A stretch of DNA of 64,000 nt from Pelomonas candidula (GCF_043555985.1 NZ_JBIGIC010000010.1:124001-188000); one strand, 5' to 3'. Shown: positions 29,855 to 40,146, numbered from the stretch's first letter. The notes: generated by a model not told the origin, from the sequence alone. Program-made: numbers and translations.

Positions 29855-32212
29855 ATGATCTTCCATCGTCTCCGTTCCATTCCCTTCGCACCCCGCCTGC
29901 TGGCGCTGGCCGCCGCAGTCGCCGTGCTGCCCGCCGCAGCGCAGACCACCGAACCCGTCACGCTGCAGCAGGTCGTCGTCACCGGCACGCGCCGCGTGGA
30001 CCGCACGCTGGCGCAGTCCGAGTCGCCGGTGGACGTCATCAGCGCGGCCGACCTGCAGCGTGCCGGCACGACCGAGCTGGCCGCGGCGCTGGCGCAGCTG
30101 CTGCCGTCACTGAACTTCCCGCGCCCGTCGCTCACCGATGCGTCCGACGCCGTCCGCCCCGCCCAGCTGCGTGGCCTGTCGCCAGACCAGACGCTGGTGC
30201 TCGTCGACGGCAAGCGCCGCCACACCGGCGCGGTTGTCAACATCAACGGCACGCAGGGCCGCGGCTCGGCGCCGACGGACCTGAACGCCATCCCGATCTC
30301 GGCCATCGACCACGTCGAAGTGCTGCGCGACGGTGCCGCGGCGCAGTACGGCTCGGACGCGATTGCCGGTGTCATCAACATCGTGCTGAAGAAGGGCGCC
30401 AAGGGTGGCAGCGTCAGCGCCGAGATCGGCGCCACCGACCGTGGCGACGGCCAGCGCGGCCAGCTGGATGCCAGCCTGGGCCTGGACCTGGGCGGCGGCT
30501 GGCTGCGCCTGGCGGCCGAGGTCGGCCACCAGCAGCGCACCAACCGCGCCGGCGTCGACACGCGCGACGCCGCCGCCGAGCCGCGCAAGGGCCAGGTCAA
30601 CAACCGCCTGGGCGACCCCGACAGCACGCAGAAGTCGCTGCTGGTCAACGGCCAGTTCGAGCTGGCCGGCGGCGTGCAGCTGTACGGCAACGCCAGCGTC
30701 AACCAGCGCGACACCACCAGCGCCGCGTTCTGGCGCACGCAGGCCACGGCAGCGGCCAACGGCGTCGCGTCGCTCTACCCAGAGGGCTTCCTGCCGCTGG
30801 AGGACAGCCGCACGCGCGACCTGGGCCTGGTGCTGGGCCTGCGCGGCCAGGCGGCCGGCTGGCAGTGGGACGTCAGCCTCAACCACGGCGAGAACCGCTT
30901 CGACATCGCCGTGTCCAACACCGCCAACTACTCGCTCGGTGCGGCCAGCCCGACGCGCTTCGACGCCGGCGGCCTGCGCAACCAGCAGACGCTCGTGAAC
31001 GTCGACGCCTCGCGCGAGCTGGACTGGGGCCTCGCCAACCCGGTCGCGCTGACGGTGGGCGCCGAGGCGCGCCAGGAGCGCTACGAGGTCATCGCCGGCG
31101 AGCTCAACTCCTACAGCGGCGGCGGCTCGTCGGGCTTCCCCGGCTTTCGGCCCAGCGACGCCGGCAGCCACAGCCGGCATGACGTGGCGGTCTATGCCGA
31201 CGTCGAAAGCCAGCTGACGAAGGACTTCAGCGCCACGGCCGCGCTGCGTGCCGAGCACTACAGCGACTTCGGCTCGGCGACGGCGGCCAAGCTGTCGGGC
31301 CGCTACGTCGTCAGCCCGGCCGTCGCGCTGCGCGGCACGCTGTCGACGGGCTTCCGCGCGCCGTCGCTGGCGCAGCAGTACTTCGCGACGACGTCCACCA
31401 ACCTCATCAACGGTGCGCTGGTCGAGGCCGGCACCTTCACCGTGCCGTCCGCCGCGGCGCAGGCGCTGGGCGACACGCCGCTGAAGGCCGAGAAGTCGCG
31501 CAACGTCAGTGTCGGCCTGCAGCTGACGCCCACGCGCGACTGGCAGACGACGCTGGACCTCTACCAGATCGACATCGACCACCGCATCCTGCTGTCGGCC
31601 AACCTCTCGCTGCCCACGGCGCTGAAGAACCAGCTGGCCGCGCAGGGGCTGAACGTCAGCACCGGCCGCTACTTCACGAACGTGCTGGACACGCGCACGC
31701 GTGGCGCGGACCTCGTCAGCACGTTGCGACAGGACTGGGGCTCGGTGGGCCGCAGCGACTTCACGCTGGCCTACGGCTACACCAAGAACACCGTGCGCCG
31801 CGTGGCCGACAACCCGGCCGTGCTGACCGCCAACGGCCTGACGCTGATCGACCGCGTGACGCTGGCCCGCGCCACCGTCAGCTCGCCCAAGGACAAGCTG
31901 CTGCTCGCCGCCGAACACCGCTGGGGCGCCTGGAGCGGCCGCATCGCCGCCACGCGCTACGGCGGCTACGAGGTGCGCCAGGCCAGCGCCACCAACGACC
32001 AGATCTTCTCGCCGGCCTGGCTGGCCGATGTGTCGGCGGGCTGGGCGCAGGGGGGGTGGAGCGTCGATGCCGGTGTCGACAACCTGACCAACCGCTACCC
32101 GGACCGCGTCATCGCGGCCAACGCGGTGGGCGGCATCCTGGCCTACAGCAGCTTCTCGCCGTTCGGTTTCAATGGCCGGCAGTATTTCGCGAAGGTCGGC
32201 TACCGCTGGTGA
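29855..32212 (+). CDS. TonB-dependent outer-membrane receptor
   Basis: 785 residues. A signal peptide (ending LPAAAQ) is followed by a TonB-box-like TLQQVVVTGTRR and a plug domain with VLVDGKRRHTGAVVNING and IDHVEVLRDGAAAQYGSDAIAGVINI. A 22-strand barrel follows and ends in an aromatic residue (FAKVGYRW), the Bam insertion signal. Ligand unknown: no transport or siderophore genes are adjacent. It stands alone with 110 bases upstream and no obvious Fur box. Confidence 0.92.
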   Translation: MIFHRLRSIPFAPRLLALAAAVAVLPAAAQTTEPVTLQQVVVTGTRRVDRTLAQSESPVDVISAADLQRAGTTELAAALAQLLPSLNFPRPSLTDASDAVRPAQLRGLSPDQTLVLVDGKRRHTGAVVNINGTQGRGSAPTDLNAIPISAIDHVEVLRDGAAAQYGSDAIAGVINIVLKKGAKGGSVSAEIGATDRGDGQRGQLDASLGLDLGGGWLRLAAEVGHQQRTNRAGVDTRDAAAEPRKGQVNNRLGDPDSTQKSLLVNGQFELAGGVQLYGNASVNQRDTTSAAFWRTQATAAANGVASLYPEGFLPLEDSRTRDLGLVLGLRGQAAGWQWDVSLNHGENRFDIAVSNTANYSLGAASPTRFDAGGLRNQQTLVNVDASRELDWGLANPVALTVGAEARQERYEVIAGELNSYSGGGSSGFPGFRPSDAGSHSRHDVAVYADVESQLTKDFSATAALRAEHYSDFGSATAAKLSGRYVVSPAVALRGTLSTGFRAPSLAQQYFATTSTNLINGALVEAGTFTVPSAAAQALGDTPLKAEKSRNVSVGLQLTPTRDWQTTLDLYQIDIDHRILLSANLSLPTALKNQLAAQGLNVSTGRYFTNVLDTRTRGADLVSTLRQDWGSVGRSDFTLAYGYTKNTVRRVADNPAVLTANGLTLIDRVTLARATVSSPKDKLLLAAEHRWGAWSGRIAATRYGGYEVRQASATNDQIFSPAWLADVSAGWAQGGWSVDAGVDNLTNRYPDRVIAANAVGGILAYSSFSPFGFNGRQYFAKVGYRW

Positions 32213-32248
32213 CCCCGCGGCGGGCGGGGCTGAAGGGCGCTCAAGCGC

Positions 32249-33871
32249 TCAGGCGTCGCGGCCCCGCTTGTCGGCGTACATGCGGTCGTCGCTGCGCTGC
32301 AGCAGCGCCTGCATGGACTCGTCCGCGCGCGCCTGCTCCAGCCCGACGCTGATGCTGACCCGCAGCCCGTCGGCGATGGCGCACCAGTCGTGCTGCTGGA
32401 TGGCGGACTTCATGCGGGCGCAGACCTGCTCCGCCTCCGTCAGCGTGGCGCGGCCGAACAGCACGACGAACTCGTCGCCCGCCATCCGCGCGACGAAATC
32501 GCCGGTACGCACCGAACGGGTCAGCACGTCGGCCACGACCTTGAGCACCTGGTCGCCGACATGGTGGGAAAAGCCGTCGTTGATCTGCTTGAAGCGGTCC
32601 ACGTCGATGAGCGCCACGCAGGTCTGCCGCCCCGGCTCGGTGGGCGTGGTCATGCGGGACTGCAGCTGGCGGTCCAGCGCGCGCCGGTTCGGGATGCGGG
32701 TCAGGCTGTCCTCCAGCGACAGCCGTTCCAGCATGCGTGAGCGGAACTCCAGCCGCAGGATCTGGTCGGCCGACGCACGGGCCTGCAGCTGCCATTCGGC
32801 GGCCTGGTCGCGGCTGTCCAGCGCCTCACGCCGGATGGCCTGCTCCCGCTGGTAGAGGCGGCGCAGCTCGTCGGCCTCGGCGTGGCTGTGGCCGCGCGCG
32901 CGTTCGATCGTCGCCACGACGCGGTGGCCCAGGCAGGCCAGCTGTTCATGCTCGGACTGGGTGGCCGCCGTGATCATCTCGCGGCCCAGCTCGGCGGCGA
33001 GGCCCGCATCGTTGCAGGCCCAGGCGGCCTCGGTCTCCAGCCAGCGCCGCATGCCGACCAGCCAGGTCGTGCGCCCGTAGCGCGTCTGCCAGGCATCGCA
33101 CCACTGCAGCTCGGCTGCGGCGGTCTCCAGGTCGCTCGACCACGCGGCCGCCAGGCCCTTGAGCACATGGAACAGCGAGCGGGTGGCCTCCGCCATGCCC
33201 GACATCAGCCCCTCGTCGCCGTGGCGCTCGATGATTTCGGCGCAGTCCGCCAGCCGGGTATGCAGCTTGCCGAGCGGCGGGGCGATGCCGGACTCGAAGC
33301 GCAGCACCGCGAAGCGGAAGGCTTCCAGGAAGGCGAGGTTGAGCAGCGGCTGCAGCGGGCTGGCGGCCGGCTCGTCGATGTGCACCAGGTCGGCCGAGCG
33401 CTCGAAGGCGGCCTCGGCGCGGCCGAAGTCCTGCCCCCAGAAGAAGGCCACGCCGAGGTAGTTGTGCACCAGCGGCTGCAGGTGCGACAGCGGCAGCCCG
33501 TCGGACAGCCCGACCGCCAGCAGCGCGCTCTCGACGGCCTCGTCCACGCGGCCCAGGTTCGTCGCGACGTGCGCCAGCGTCGTCAGTGCCATCACCTCGC
33601 CGCCCAGGTCCTGGGCCTGGCGCAGCAGGTGCACGGCCGACTGGCCGTTGGCGTGCGCGCGCCGCAGCCGGGACAGCTGCCGGTCGCAGTCCGCCAGGCA
33701 GGCGAGGGCGCGGCCCTCGTGGAGCACGTCGCGGCTGGCCTGGGCGCTCTTGAGCACCTGGCGGGCGAGATAGGTCGCCTGGTCGATGTCGCCCACCTGC
33801 AGCGCCTCGTGCGCCCGGTGCAGCGCGATGTCGTCCTTGCCCTCGGTCACGTACTGCCCCTTCCCGTGCAT
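32249..33871 (-). CDS. TPR-repeat diguanylate cyclase (GGDEF) protein
   Basis: 540 residues, no membrane segments. About 330 N-terminal residues form TPR-like helices (LHRAHEALQVGDIDQATYLARQ and further repeats), then a coiled-coil linker, then GGDEF from about 390. The active-site motif is AGDEF (464-468) rather than GGDEF; the A variant is found in active cyclases. The product-inhibition site RTGD lies five residues before it, so feedback control by c-di-GMP is likely. A cytosolic cyclase whose TPRs probably sense a protein partner. Confidence 0.88.
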   Translation of the reverse strand: MHGKGQYVTEGKDDIALHRAHEALQVGDIDQATYLARQVLKSAQASRDVLHEGRALACLADCDRQLSRLRRAHANGQSAVHLLRQAQDLGGEVMALTTLAHVATNLGRVDEAVESALLAVGLSDGLPLSHLQPLVHNYLGVAFFWGQDFGRAEAAFERSADLVHIDEPAASPLQPLLNLAFLEAFRFAVLRFESGIAPPLGKLHTRLADCAEIIERHGDEGLMSGMAEATRSLFHVLKGLAAAWSSDLETAAAELQWCDAWQTRYGRTTWLVGMRRWLETEAAWACNDAGLAAELGREMITAATQSEHEQLACLGHRVVATIERARGHSHAEADELRRLYQREQAIRREALDSRDQAAEWQLQARASADQILRLEFRSRMLERLSLEDSLTRIPNRRALDRQLQSRMTTPTEPGRQTCVALIDVDRFKQINDGFSHHVGDQVLKVVADVLTRSVRTGDFVARMAGDEFVVLFGRATLTEAEQVCARMKSAIQQHDWCAIADGLRVSISVGLEQARADESMQALLQRSDDRMYADKRGRDA

Positions 33872-34086
33872 GTCCGGCGGCCGCGGCGTTCACGCGCTGC
33901 AGGCGCGTTGTCGGGGCCGCGGGTCCGGATTTCCTTGTCAGCGCGCATGGTGACGGCAGTTGCCTCCCTGGCGGGGAGACGGCCCTTCGACAGGCGGCCG
34001 GAAATGATGATTCCGGCACACGCAGGCGGCCCGCTTCTCGGCTGGCCGAGCCGACGCCCCATCGAGGGGCGCCGGCGTCCAGGGTG

Positions 34087-37000
34087 TCAGGGCTTGACGG
34101 GCCTGAGGTAGGGGCCGGGCTTCACGACCGGCACGGGCTGCTCGGCGATCCGCTGCTTCAGCGTCGCGATCGCCGCGTCCAGTTGCGCGTCCTGGCCCAG
34201 GAAGGTGGCGCGCGGCGGGTTGTCGACGTCGATGTCAGGCGTCACGCCGACACCCTCGATGAGGACGTGGCCCTGGGCGTCCAGCTGCGCCGTCTCGGCG
34301 GCGCGCATGATGCCGTTGTCGAGCAGGCGGTTGCCGTCCGACAGCCACACGCCCGCGCCGGAGCTGCGCCGGCCGATGACGGGGCCGATCTTCAGCCGCT
34401 TGAAGCCCTCGGAGAAGGTCTCGCCGTCGCTGTAGGTGTCCTCGTTCATCAACACCACCGTGTGGCCCCGGTAGACGTTCTGCATGTTGGGGTAGACGTC
34501 GGTGCCGGCCGGCGAGCGCGGTTGCCAGAAGGCCCAGGCGCGGCGCAGCAGCTTCTCGAGAATCCAGCTGTCGATGTTGCCGCCGTTGTTGTAGCGCACG
34601 TCGATGATGAGGCCGTCGCGGTCGTTGGCGGCGTAGAACTCGCGCACGAAGTCGGCGATGTCCTCCGCGCCCATCGCCCGCAGGTGCACGTAGCCGATGC
34701 GGCCCTGGCCGGCCTGCTCCACGGTGCGGGCGCGGCTGACGCGCCAGTCGTTGTAGCGCAGCTGGTTCTCGCGCATCTGCGCCACCGGCGTGACGATGCG
34801 CTGCACGGTCTTGTCGCCCTGCTTCACGTCCAGCAGCACCTGGTGGCCGGCCTGGCCGCGCAGCAGCTCCAGCAGGTGCGGCGCGTCGGCCGTGGGCCGG
34901 CCGTTGACGGCGGTGATGACGTCGCCCACCTTCAGCCCCAGTCCCGGGGCGGCCAGCGGCGGCGCCTCGGACGGCAGCTCCGCCTCGTGGCCGTAGATGG
35001 CGTCGATGCGCCAGCCGCCGGGCACGCGCGAGAAGCGCCCACCCAGGCCGGCAAGGCCCGGCTCGTCCGCCGCGCGCCGGGTGTCGCCCGGCCCGACCTG
35101 GCTGTGCAGCGCGCCCAGCTCCGAGGCCATCTGCGCCATCAGCTCGGCCAGCTCGAAGCGGTCGGTCACGCGGTCCACCAGCGGCTCATACTTGGCGCGC
35201 ACGGCCGTCCAGTCGACGCCGTGCATGTCCTTGTCGTAGAAGTAGTCGCGGTGCATGCGCCAACCGTCGGCGAACATCTGTCGCCACTCGGCACGGGGCT
35301 GGGTGGCGATCTGCCAGTCTCCCCAGCGCACGGTCTGCTTGGCGGTGTCGGCGGGCAGCTTGGGGGCCGCGTCGACGATGAACACCTCGGGCGCGCCCTG
35401 GCCCTGGTTGCGCACAAGCATCAGCTTCTTGCCATCGGCGCTGAGCGCGTAGTCGCGCACGTCGCTGGCCATTACTTCGACCGGGCCGCCCTGGTTGTCG
35501 ATGGCGATGGACTTGAGCTGGGCCTTGCCGTCGAAGTTGCGGTCCAGGAACCACAGGCGCTTGCCGTCGGTACGCAGCCCCGAGAACGTGCCGGCAGGCA
35601 CTGGCAGCTCGTAGAGGCGGGCGTTCAGGCCGTCGAACTCGATGGCGGGCTTGCCCTTCTCCTGCTCCTTCTTCCCGGCGGGTTTCTTGTCGTCCTTGGT
35701 CTCGGGCTTGGCCGCGGCGGCGGGCTTCTTGTCCTCGTCCGGCGTGTTGCTTGCGGGCTTGTCGGCGGGTGACTCCAGCTCGTCCTTGGCTGCGAACGGC
35801 GAGCGCAGGCCCGGCTGCAGCGCCACCGCGTAGAGCTTGCTGCGGAAGCCGAAGAACGGGCCGGTGTTGCGGTCGCCCCAGGGGCTGCCGTTGCCGGTCG
35901 TCTGGAAGTTGCGGGCGGACGCGAAGTACAGCCATCGGCCGTCGGGGCTGAAGGCGGCGCCGTCGCTGTCGTAGCGGTCGCTGGTCAGTGTGTGGGTGTG
36001 GCCGTCGGCGACGCGGTAGAGCTGCAGCTGGCTGCGGTCGGGGTGGCGCAGCGGCAGGCGCCAGATGAGGGCCTGGCCGTCGGGGCTCCAGGCCAGCAGC
36101 TGCGGCGGGTCGTCGCCGAGGCGGCCGTGGGCGATCTCGCGGGTGGCGGCCGCGGCGGGTGCGGCGGCCTTCAGGTCGGTCAGCCAGATGTGGCCTTCCT
36201 TGTCGGTGTGCGCCAGCCAGCGGCCGTCGGGGGAGGGCAGCAGGTCGCGGCGTTGCGTGGTGGTGCCGCTGGTGAGGCGCGCGGGCTGGCCCGTGCCGTT
36301 GGCGGCGAAGCGCCACACCTCGGTCTCGCCGCTGAAGTCGCACAGCGCGAACACGCTCTTGCTGTTGCTGCTGAACTCGCCCTTGCGGCAACGGCCGTCG
36401 GCCGGCTGCGGCAGCTCGGCGCGGCGCAGTGCCTGCACGCCCTGCGTGGCCAGGTGGCCGCGTGCGGCCAGCAGCACGCGCTCGCCGTTGGGGGCGAACG
36501 AGATGTCGGTCAGGAAGTCCTGCGGCCGCTTGATCCAGCGATCGCGCTGCTGGTCGAAGTCGCCGCCCAGCGCGATGTCGAGCTTCCTGGGTTCGGCGGC
36601 CTGGGCGAGGTCGACAAGGTAGAGGTCGGCCCCCAGCGCGTAGGCCACGCGGCTGCCGTCGATGCTGGCGTGGCGGATGTCCCAGCCCTGGTGCCGCGTG
36701 TGCTGGCGCAGGTCGCCACCTTGCGCGTTGACGCTCCAGAGGTTGACCGTGCCGTCGCGGTCCGACAGGAACGCGATGCGGTCCTCGCCGCCGACGCGGT
36801 AGGGCATCGGGCGGCGGTCGTTGTTGCCTTCGGCCAGCAGCGGCTTCGCCTCGGCGCTGCCGGTCAGGTCCAGCGACCACAGCCGTGCGATGGCGCCGCC
36901 GCGGTACTGGCGCGCGTTGTCGCTGCGCAGGCCGTTGCGCGTGAAGTACAGCGTCTTGCCGTCGGCGCTCAGTGCGCCGTCGCTGGCCTGACCCACGGGC

Positions 37001-37431
37001 AGCTGGCGGCGCTGGCCGGTCTTCGGGTCCAGCGCGAACAGCTGTGCGCCGGGGCGGGCGTCCAGGCCGGTGTAGACGACTTCACCGGCGGCGCTGAAGC
37101 CCCACACACGCATGCCGCCGCCTTCCCACGTCAGCCGCTTCGGCGGACCGCCGGCCGTGGGCATCAGGTAGATCTCGGTGCCACCGTCGTACTGACCGGT
37201 GAAGGCCAGCCAGCGGCCATCGGGCGACACGGCGGGCTGGCTTTCCAGGCCGGGGTGCGTCGTCAGGCGCTGGGCGTCGCCGCCTTGTGAGCTGACCCGC
37301 CACAGGTCGCCTTCGGCGACGAGATAGACGGAGTCGCCCTGCAGGGCGGGCTGGCGGTAGAAGCCGCTGGTGCCGGCCCAGGCGCTTGTGGCGCACAGGG
37401 CCGCGAGTGCGGCAAGGCGGAATCGGGGCAT
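34087..37431 (-). CDS. Tricorn-like S41 protease with beta-propellers and PDZ
   Basis: 1114 residues with a cleavable signal (about 1-19). Two PD40/TolB-like propeller regions (repeats such as SPDGRWLAFTGQYDGG and SPDGRWLYFASARN) gate the enzyme. A charged Lys/Glu/Pro linker of about 45 residues (near 560-605) follows, then a PDZ domain (LGLKVGDVITAVNGRPTADA). The S41 domain has H in ELGALHSQVGP and nucleophile S1001 in NEDTYSDGETF. It resembles archaeal tricorn protease and should degrade peptides in the periplasm. No neighbours are clearly linked. Confidence 0.88.
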   Translation of the reverse strand: MPRFRLAALAALCATSAWAGTSGFYRQPALQGDSVYLVAEGDLWRVSSQGGDAQRLTTHPGLESQPAVSPDGRWLAFTGQYDGGTEIYLMPTAGGPPKRLTWEGGGMRVWGFSAAGEVVYTGLDARPGAQLFALDPKTGQRRQLPVGQASDGALSADGKTLYFTRNGLRSDNARQYRGGAIARLWSLDLTGSAEAKPLLAEGNNDRRPMPYRVGGEDRIAFLSDRDGTVNLWSVNAQGGDLRQHTRHQGWDIRHASIDGSRVAYALGADLYLVDLAQAAEPRKLDIALGGDFDQQRDRWIKRPQDFLTDISFAPNGERVLLAARGHLATQGVQALRRAELPQPADGRCRKGEFSSNSKSVFALCDFSGETEVWRFAANGTGQPARLTSGTTTQRRDLLPSPDGRWLAHTDKEGHIWLTDLKAAAPAAAATREIAHGRLGDDPPQLLAWSPDGQALIWRLPLRHPDRSQLQLYRVADGHTHTLTSDRYDSDGAAFSPDGRWLYFASARNFQTTGNGSPWGDRNTGPFFGFRSKLYAVALQPGLRSPFAAKDELESPADKPASNTPDEDKKPAAAAKPETKDDKKPAGKKEQEKGKPAIEFDGLNARLYELPVPAGTFSGLRTDGKRLWFLDRNFDGKAQLKSIAIDNQGGPVEVMASDVRDYALSADGKKLMLVRNQGQGAPEVFIVDAAPKLPADTAKQTVRWGDWQIATQPRAEWRQMFADGWRMHRDYFYDKDMHGVDWTAVRAKYEPLVDRVTDRFELAELMAQMASELGALHSQVGPGDTRRAADEPGLAGLGGRFSRVPGGWRIDAIYGHEAELPSEAPPLAAPGLGLKVGDVITAVNGRPTADAPHLLELLRGQAGHQVLLDVKQGDKTVQRIVTPVAQMRENQLRYNDWRVSRARTVEQAGQGRIGYVHLRAMGAEDIADFVREFYAANDRDGLIIDVRYNNGGNIDSWILEKLLRRAWAFWQPRSPAGTDVYPNMQNVYRGHTVVLMNEDTYSDGETFSEGFKRLKIGPVIGRRSSGAGVWLSDGNRLLDNGIMRAAETAQLDAQGHVLIEGVGVTPDIDVDNPPRATFLGQDAQLDAAIATLKQRIAEQPVPVVKPGPYLRPVKP

Positions 37432-37560
37432 GGGTTCTCCTCGGGGAGCGCGGATTGTGTTGCCGCAGGGAAGGGGGGCGATTCGTCACGCCGGGTGAAT
37501 CCCGAGGCCGGGCGGGCTGGCAAGATGCCCGTCTCTTCGCTCTCGAACGGAACCCGATTT

Positions 37561-38661
37561 GTGATCCGCGGGCTCATCCTGCTGCTGCTTTGCACCGCTG
37601 CCTGGGCCCACCAGGGTAGCGAGGGCTACCTGTTTTTCCGTGTCGACGGCGCGGACGTCGAGCAGCGCCTGGACCTGTCGCTGCGCGACCTGGATCGCGA
37701 TCTGGGCCTGGACGCCGACGGCGACGGCACGCCGAGCTGGGACGAGGTGAGCGCGCGCTGGCCCGACATCGAACGCCTGGCCGCCGAGGGCTTGAGCTTC
37801 ACGGCCGACGGTGCGCCGTGCATGCTGCTGCGCCGCGACCCACCGCAGCTCGGCGAGCACAGCGATAGTCAGCACGCGGTGCTCGTCAGCCACTGGCATT
37901 GCCCGGCCCCCGTGCGCGAGCTGCAGATCGACTACCGCGTCTTCGCCCGCACCGATGCCAGCCATCGCGCGCTGGCGCGCCTGGCCGGTGCGGCGGGCGA
38001 ACCGCTGGTGCTGGTGCCTGGCGCCGGCCCGCAGCGGCTGGGCATCGAGGGTCGAGGCCTGGCCGGTTTCGTCGTTGAGGGCATGGCCCACATCGCCAGT
38101 GGGCTGGACCACGTGCTGTTCCTCGTCACCCTGCTGCTCGTCGCCGTGTGGCGGCGCGACGGCGCGGGCTGGGCGCCGCGGGCCAGCGCGCGCAGCGCGT
38201 TCGTCGAGACGCTGAAGCTCGTCACCGCGTTCACGGTGGCGCACTCCATCACGCTGGGCCTGGCGGCCAGCGGCGCCATCGCCCCGCCGTCGCGCTGGAT
38301 CGAATCGCTGATCGCGCTGACCGTGCTGCTCGCCGCGCTGGACAACCTCCACCCCATCGTGCCCGGCCCGCGTTGGGCGATGGTGGGCATGTTCGGGCTC
38401 GTGCACGGCGTCGGCTTCGCCGGGCCGCTGACGGACCTGGGCCTGCGCGGGACCGAACTGGTGGGGCCGTTGCTGGGCTTCAATGTCGGCGTGGAACTGG
38501 GCCAGCTCGGCGTCGTCGCGCTGCTGCTGCCGGTGGCGCTGGCGCTGCGCAACCGCGCGGCCTACCGTCGCTGGGTCGTGCCGGCCGGCTCCAGTGCCAT
38601 CGCCGCGCTGGCGGCGCTGTGGCTGGCCGAGCGCAGCCTGACGCTGCAGCTGCTGCCCTGA
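37561..38661 (+). CDS. HupE/UreJ-like membrane protein
   Basis: 366 residues from a GTG at 37561 that gives a clean signal sequence; an ATG at 37525 and a GTG at 37495 are alternatives. The N-terminal half is periplasmic. The C-terminal half has about six helices with conserved histidines: EGMAHIASGLDHVLFLVTL, FTVAHSITLGLA, DNLHPI and GLVHGVGFAGPL, the HupE/UreJ signature of nickel or related metal permeases. No urease or hydrogenase genes are near, so the metal role is unproven. Confidence 0.85.
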   Translation: MIRGLILLLLCTAAWAHQGSEGYLFFRVDGADVEQRLDLSLRDLDRDLGLDADGDGTPSWDEVSARWPDIERLAAEGLSFTADGAPCMLLRRDPPQLGEHSDSQHAVLVSHWHCPAPVRELQIDYRVFARTDASHRALARLAGAAGEPLVLVPGAGPQRLGIEGRGLAGFVVEGMAHIASGLDHVLFLVTLLLVAVWRRDGAGWAPRASARSAFVETLKLVTAFTVAHSITLGLAASGAIAPPSRWIESLIALTVLLAALDNLHPIVPGPRWAMVGMFGLVHGVGFAGPLTDLGLRGTELVGPLLGFNVGVELGQLGVVALLLPVALALRNRAAYRRWVVPAGSSAIAALAALWLAERSLTLQLLP

Positions 38662-38719
38662 TGCACCGGCCGCCTGGCCTCTTCCTAGAATGACTTTTTT
38701 GCGTCCCGAAAGGCGACCC

Positions 38720-39232
38720 ATGCGTGCAGCCCTCGTCTTGCTTCCCGCCCTCGGTCTGGCGGCCTGCGCCACGGCGCCCATGCCGCCGCAGGTGCCCGGC
38801 GCTTTGCAGCCGCCCGCGGGGCAGACGCTGTACCTGGAGGCGCTGGCGCGGGGTGTGCAGATCTACGACTGCGCGGCCAAGCCTGATGGCAGCGGCCTGG
38901 CCTGGACCTTCCGCGCGCCGGAGGCGAATCTCACCGACCGCGCCGGCAAGCCGCTGGGCAAGCACTACGCCGGGCCGACCTGGGAGGCCCTGGACGGCAG
39001 CCGCGTCGTCGGCGAGGTGAAGGCGCGCGACCCCGGGCCGACGCCGGCCACGGCCATCCCCTGGCTGCTGCTGGCGGCCAAGGGCCACGACGGCAGCGGC
39101 GTGCTCGCCGAGGCCAGGAGCATCCAGCGCGTGGCTACAGTCGGAGGCGTCGCGCCGCCAGCGGAGTCCTGTACGGCTGCCGGCCAGGAGCAGCGCGTTT
39201 ACTACACGGCGACCTACCTCTTCTACCGCTAG
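38720..39232 (+). CDS. DUF3455 lipoprotein
   Basis: 170 residues with a signal ending LGLAAC (Cys lipobox). The DUF3455 features are GVQIYDCAAKPDG near the start, WTFRAPEANLTDRAGKPLGKHYAGPTWE in the middle, and the C-terminal YYTATYLFYR. AAAGG precedes the ATG at 38720. The family is secreted and of unknown function. Its stop overlaps that of the convergent 5'-nucleotidase by four bases. Confidence 0.85.
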   Translation: MRAALVLLPALGLAACATAPMPPQVPGALQPPAGQTLYLEALARGVQIYDCAAKPDGSGLAWTFRAPEANLTDRAGKPLGKHYAGPTWEALDGSRVVGEVKARDPGPTPATAIPWLLLAAKGHDGSGVLAEARSIQRVATVGGVAPPAESCTAAGQEQRVYYTATYLFYR

Positions 39233-40146
39233 GGCCGCTGCCCGCGGGCGAGCGTGCTCGCGACGCCGGCCGCCACCTGGCCCGCCGGCACGTGCGCGGC
39301 GGCGCTCTCGACATGGCCCACCTGGTCGTCGAAGAAGAAGTCCGGCTCGAACTCGCGCAGGAACTCGCCCTTGGCCAGGCCGCCCAGGAACATGGCCTCG
39401 TCGACCTCGATGTCCCAGTCCATCAGCGTGCGGATGGCGCGCTCGTGCGCCGGCGCGCTGCGCGCGGTGACCAGCGCCGTGCGCACATGCATGCCGCCGC
39501 CGGGGGACTGCTGCAGCCGGTGCAACGCCTCCAGCACCGGCTTGAACGGCCCGGCCGGCAGCGGCAGGTGGGCGCGCTGCAGCTCGTGCTCGCGGAAGGC
39601 CGCGAGGCCGTCGCGCTGGAAGACCTGCTCGGCCTCGTCGGAGAACAGCACCGCATCGCCGTCGAAGGCGATGCGCAGCTCGCGCGGATGGGCGGCGGAC
39701 GCGCGTGCGGCCTGCGGCATCACGCGCGCGGCGGCCACGCCGGCGGCCAGCGCCTGGCGCACGTCGCTCTCGTTGGTGGACAGGAACATCTGCGCACCCA
39801 GCGGCCGCAGGTAGCGCCACGGCGATGCGCCGCGCGTGAACACGCCGCGCTCGATGGCCAGGCCGTAGTGCTTGGCCGAACGGAACACGCGCATGCCGGA
39901 GATCGGGTCGTTGCGCGACAGCACCACCACCTCCACCTGCGGCGGCCCGCCGGCGTTGAAGCCGAGCAGCTTCTGCACCAGCGAGAAGGCCACGCCGGGT
40001 GGCGCGGGCTCGTCCAGGCGCTGCTGCTGCAAGGCCATGTAGGCATGGTCGTCGCCGGCCTCGAACACCTCGTTCTCGGCCTCGAAATCGAACAGGGCCC
40101 GTGACGAGATCGCGACGACGAGTTGACCGGTGAGCGTGGCAGGCAT
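39229..40146 (-). CDS. Cytosolic 5'-nucleotidase (NT5C1-like)
   Basis: 305 residues. The protein matches the 5'-nucleotidase family related to eukaryotic cN-I: LVVAISSRALFDFEAENEVF at the start, VVVLSRNDPISGMRVFRS, IAFDGDAVLFSDEAE with the HAD catalytic aspartates, and LGGLAKGEFLREFEPDFFFDDQ. It should dephosphorylate nucleoside monophosphates. Start ATG at 40146 chosen; one three codons upstream is also possible. Confidence 0.85.
   Translation of the reverse strand: MPATLTGQLVVAISSRALFDFEAENEVFEAGDDHAYMALQQQRLDEPAPPGVAFSLVQKLLGFNAGGPPQVEVVVLSRNDPISGMRVFRSAKHYGLAIERGVFTRGASPWRYLRPLGAQMFLSTNESDVRQALAAGVAAARVMPQAARASAAHPRELRIAFDGDAVLFSDEAEQVFQRDGLAAFREHELQRAHLPLPAGPFKPVLEALHRLQQSPGGGMHVRTALVTARSAPAHERAIRTLMDWDIEVDEAMFLGGLAKGEFLREFEPDFFFDDQVGHVESAAAHVPAGQVAAGVASTLARGQRP

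Noticed and set aside
34182..35772. Long plus-strand frame opposite the S41 protease
   Set aside because: Low-complexity Val/Ala/His/Arg composition; the minus strand has propeller, PDZ and S41 motifs throughout.
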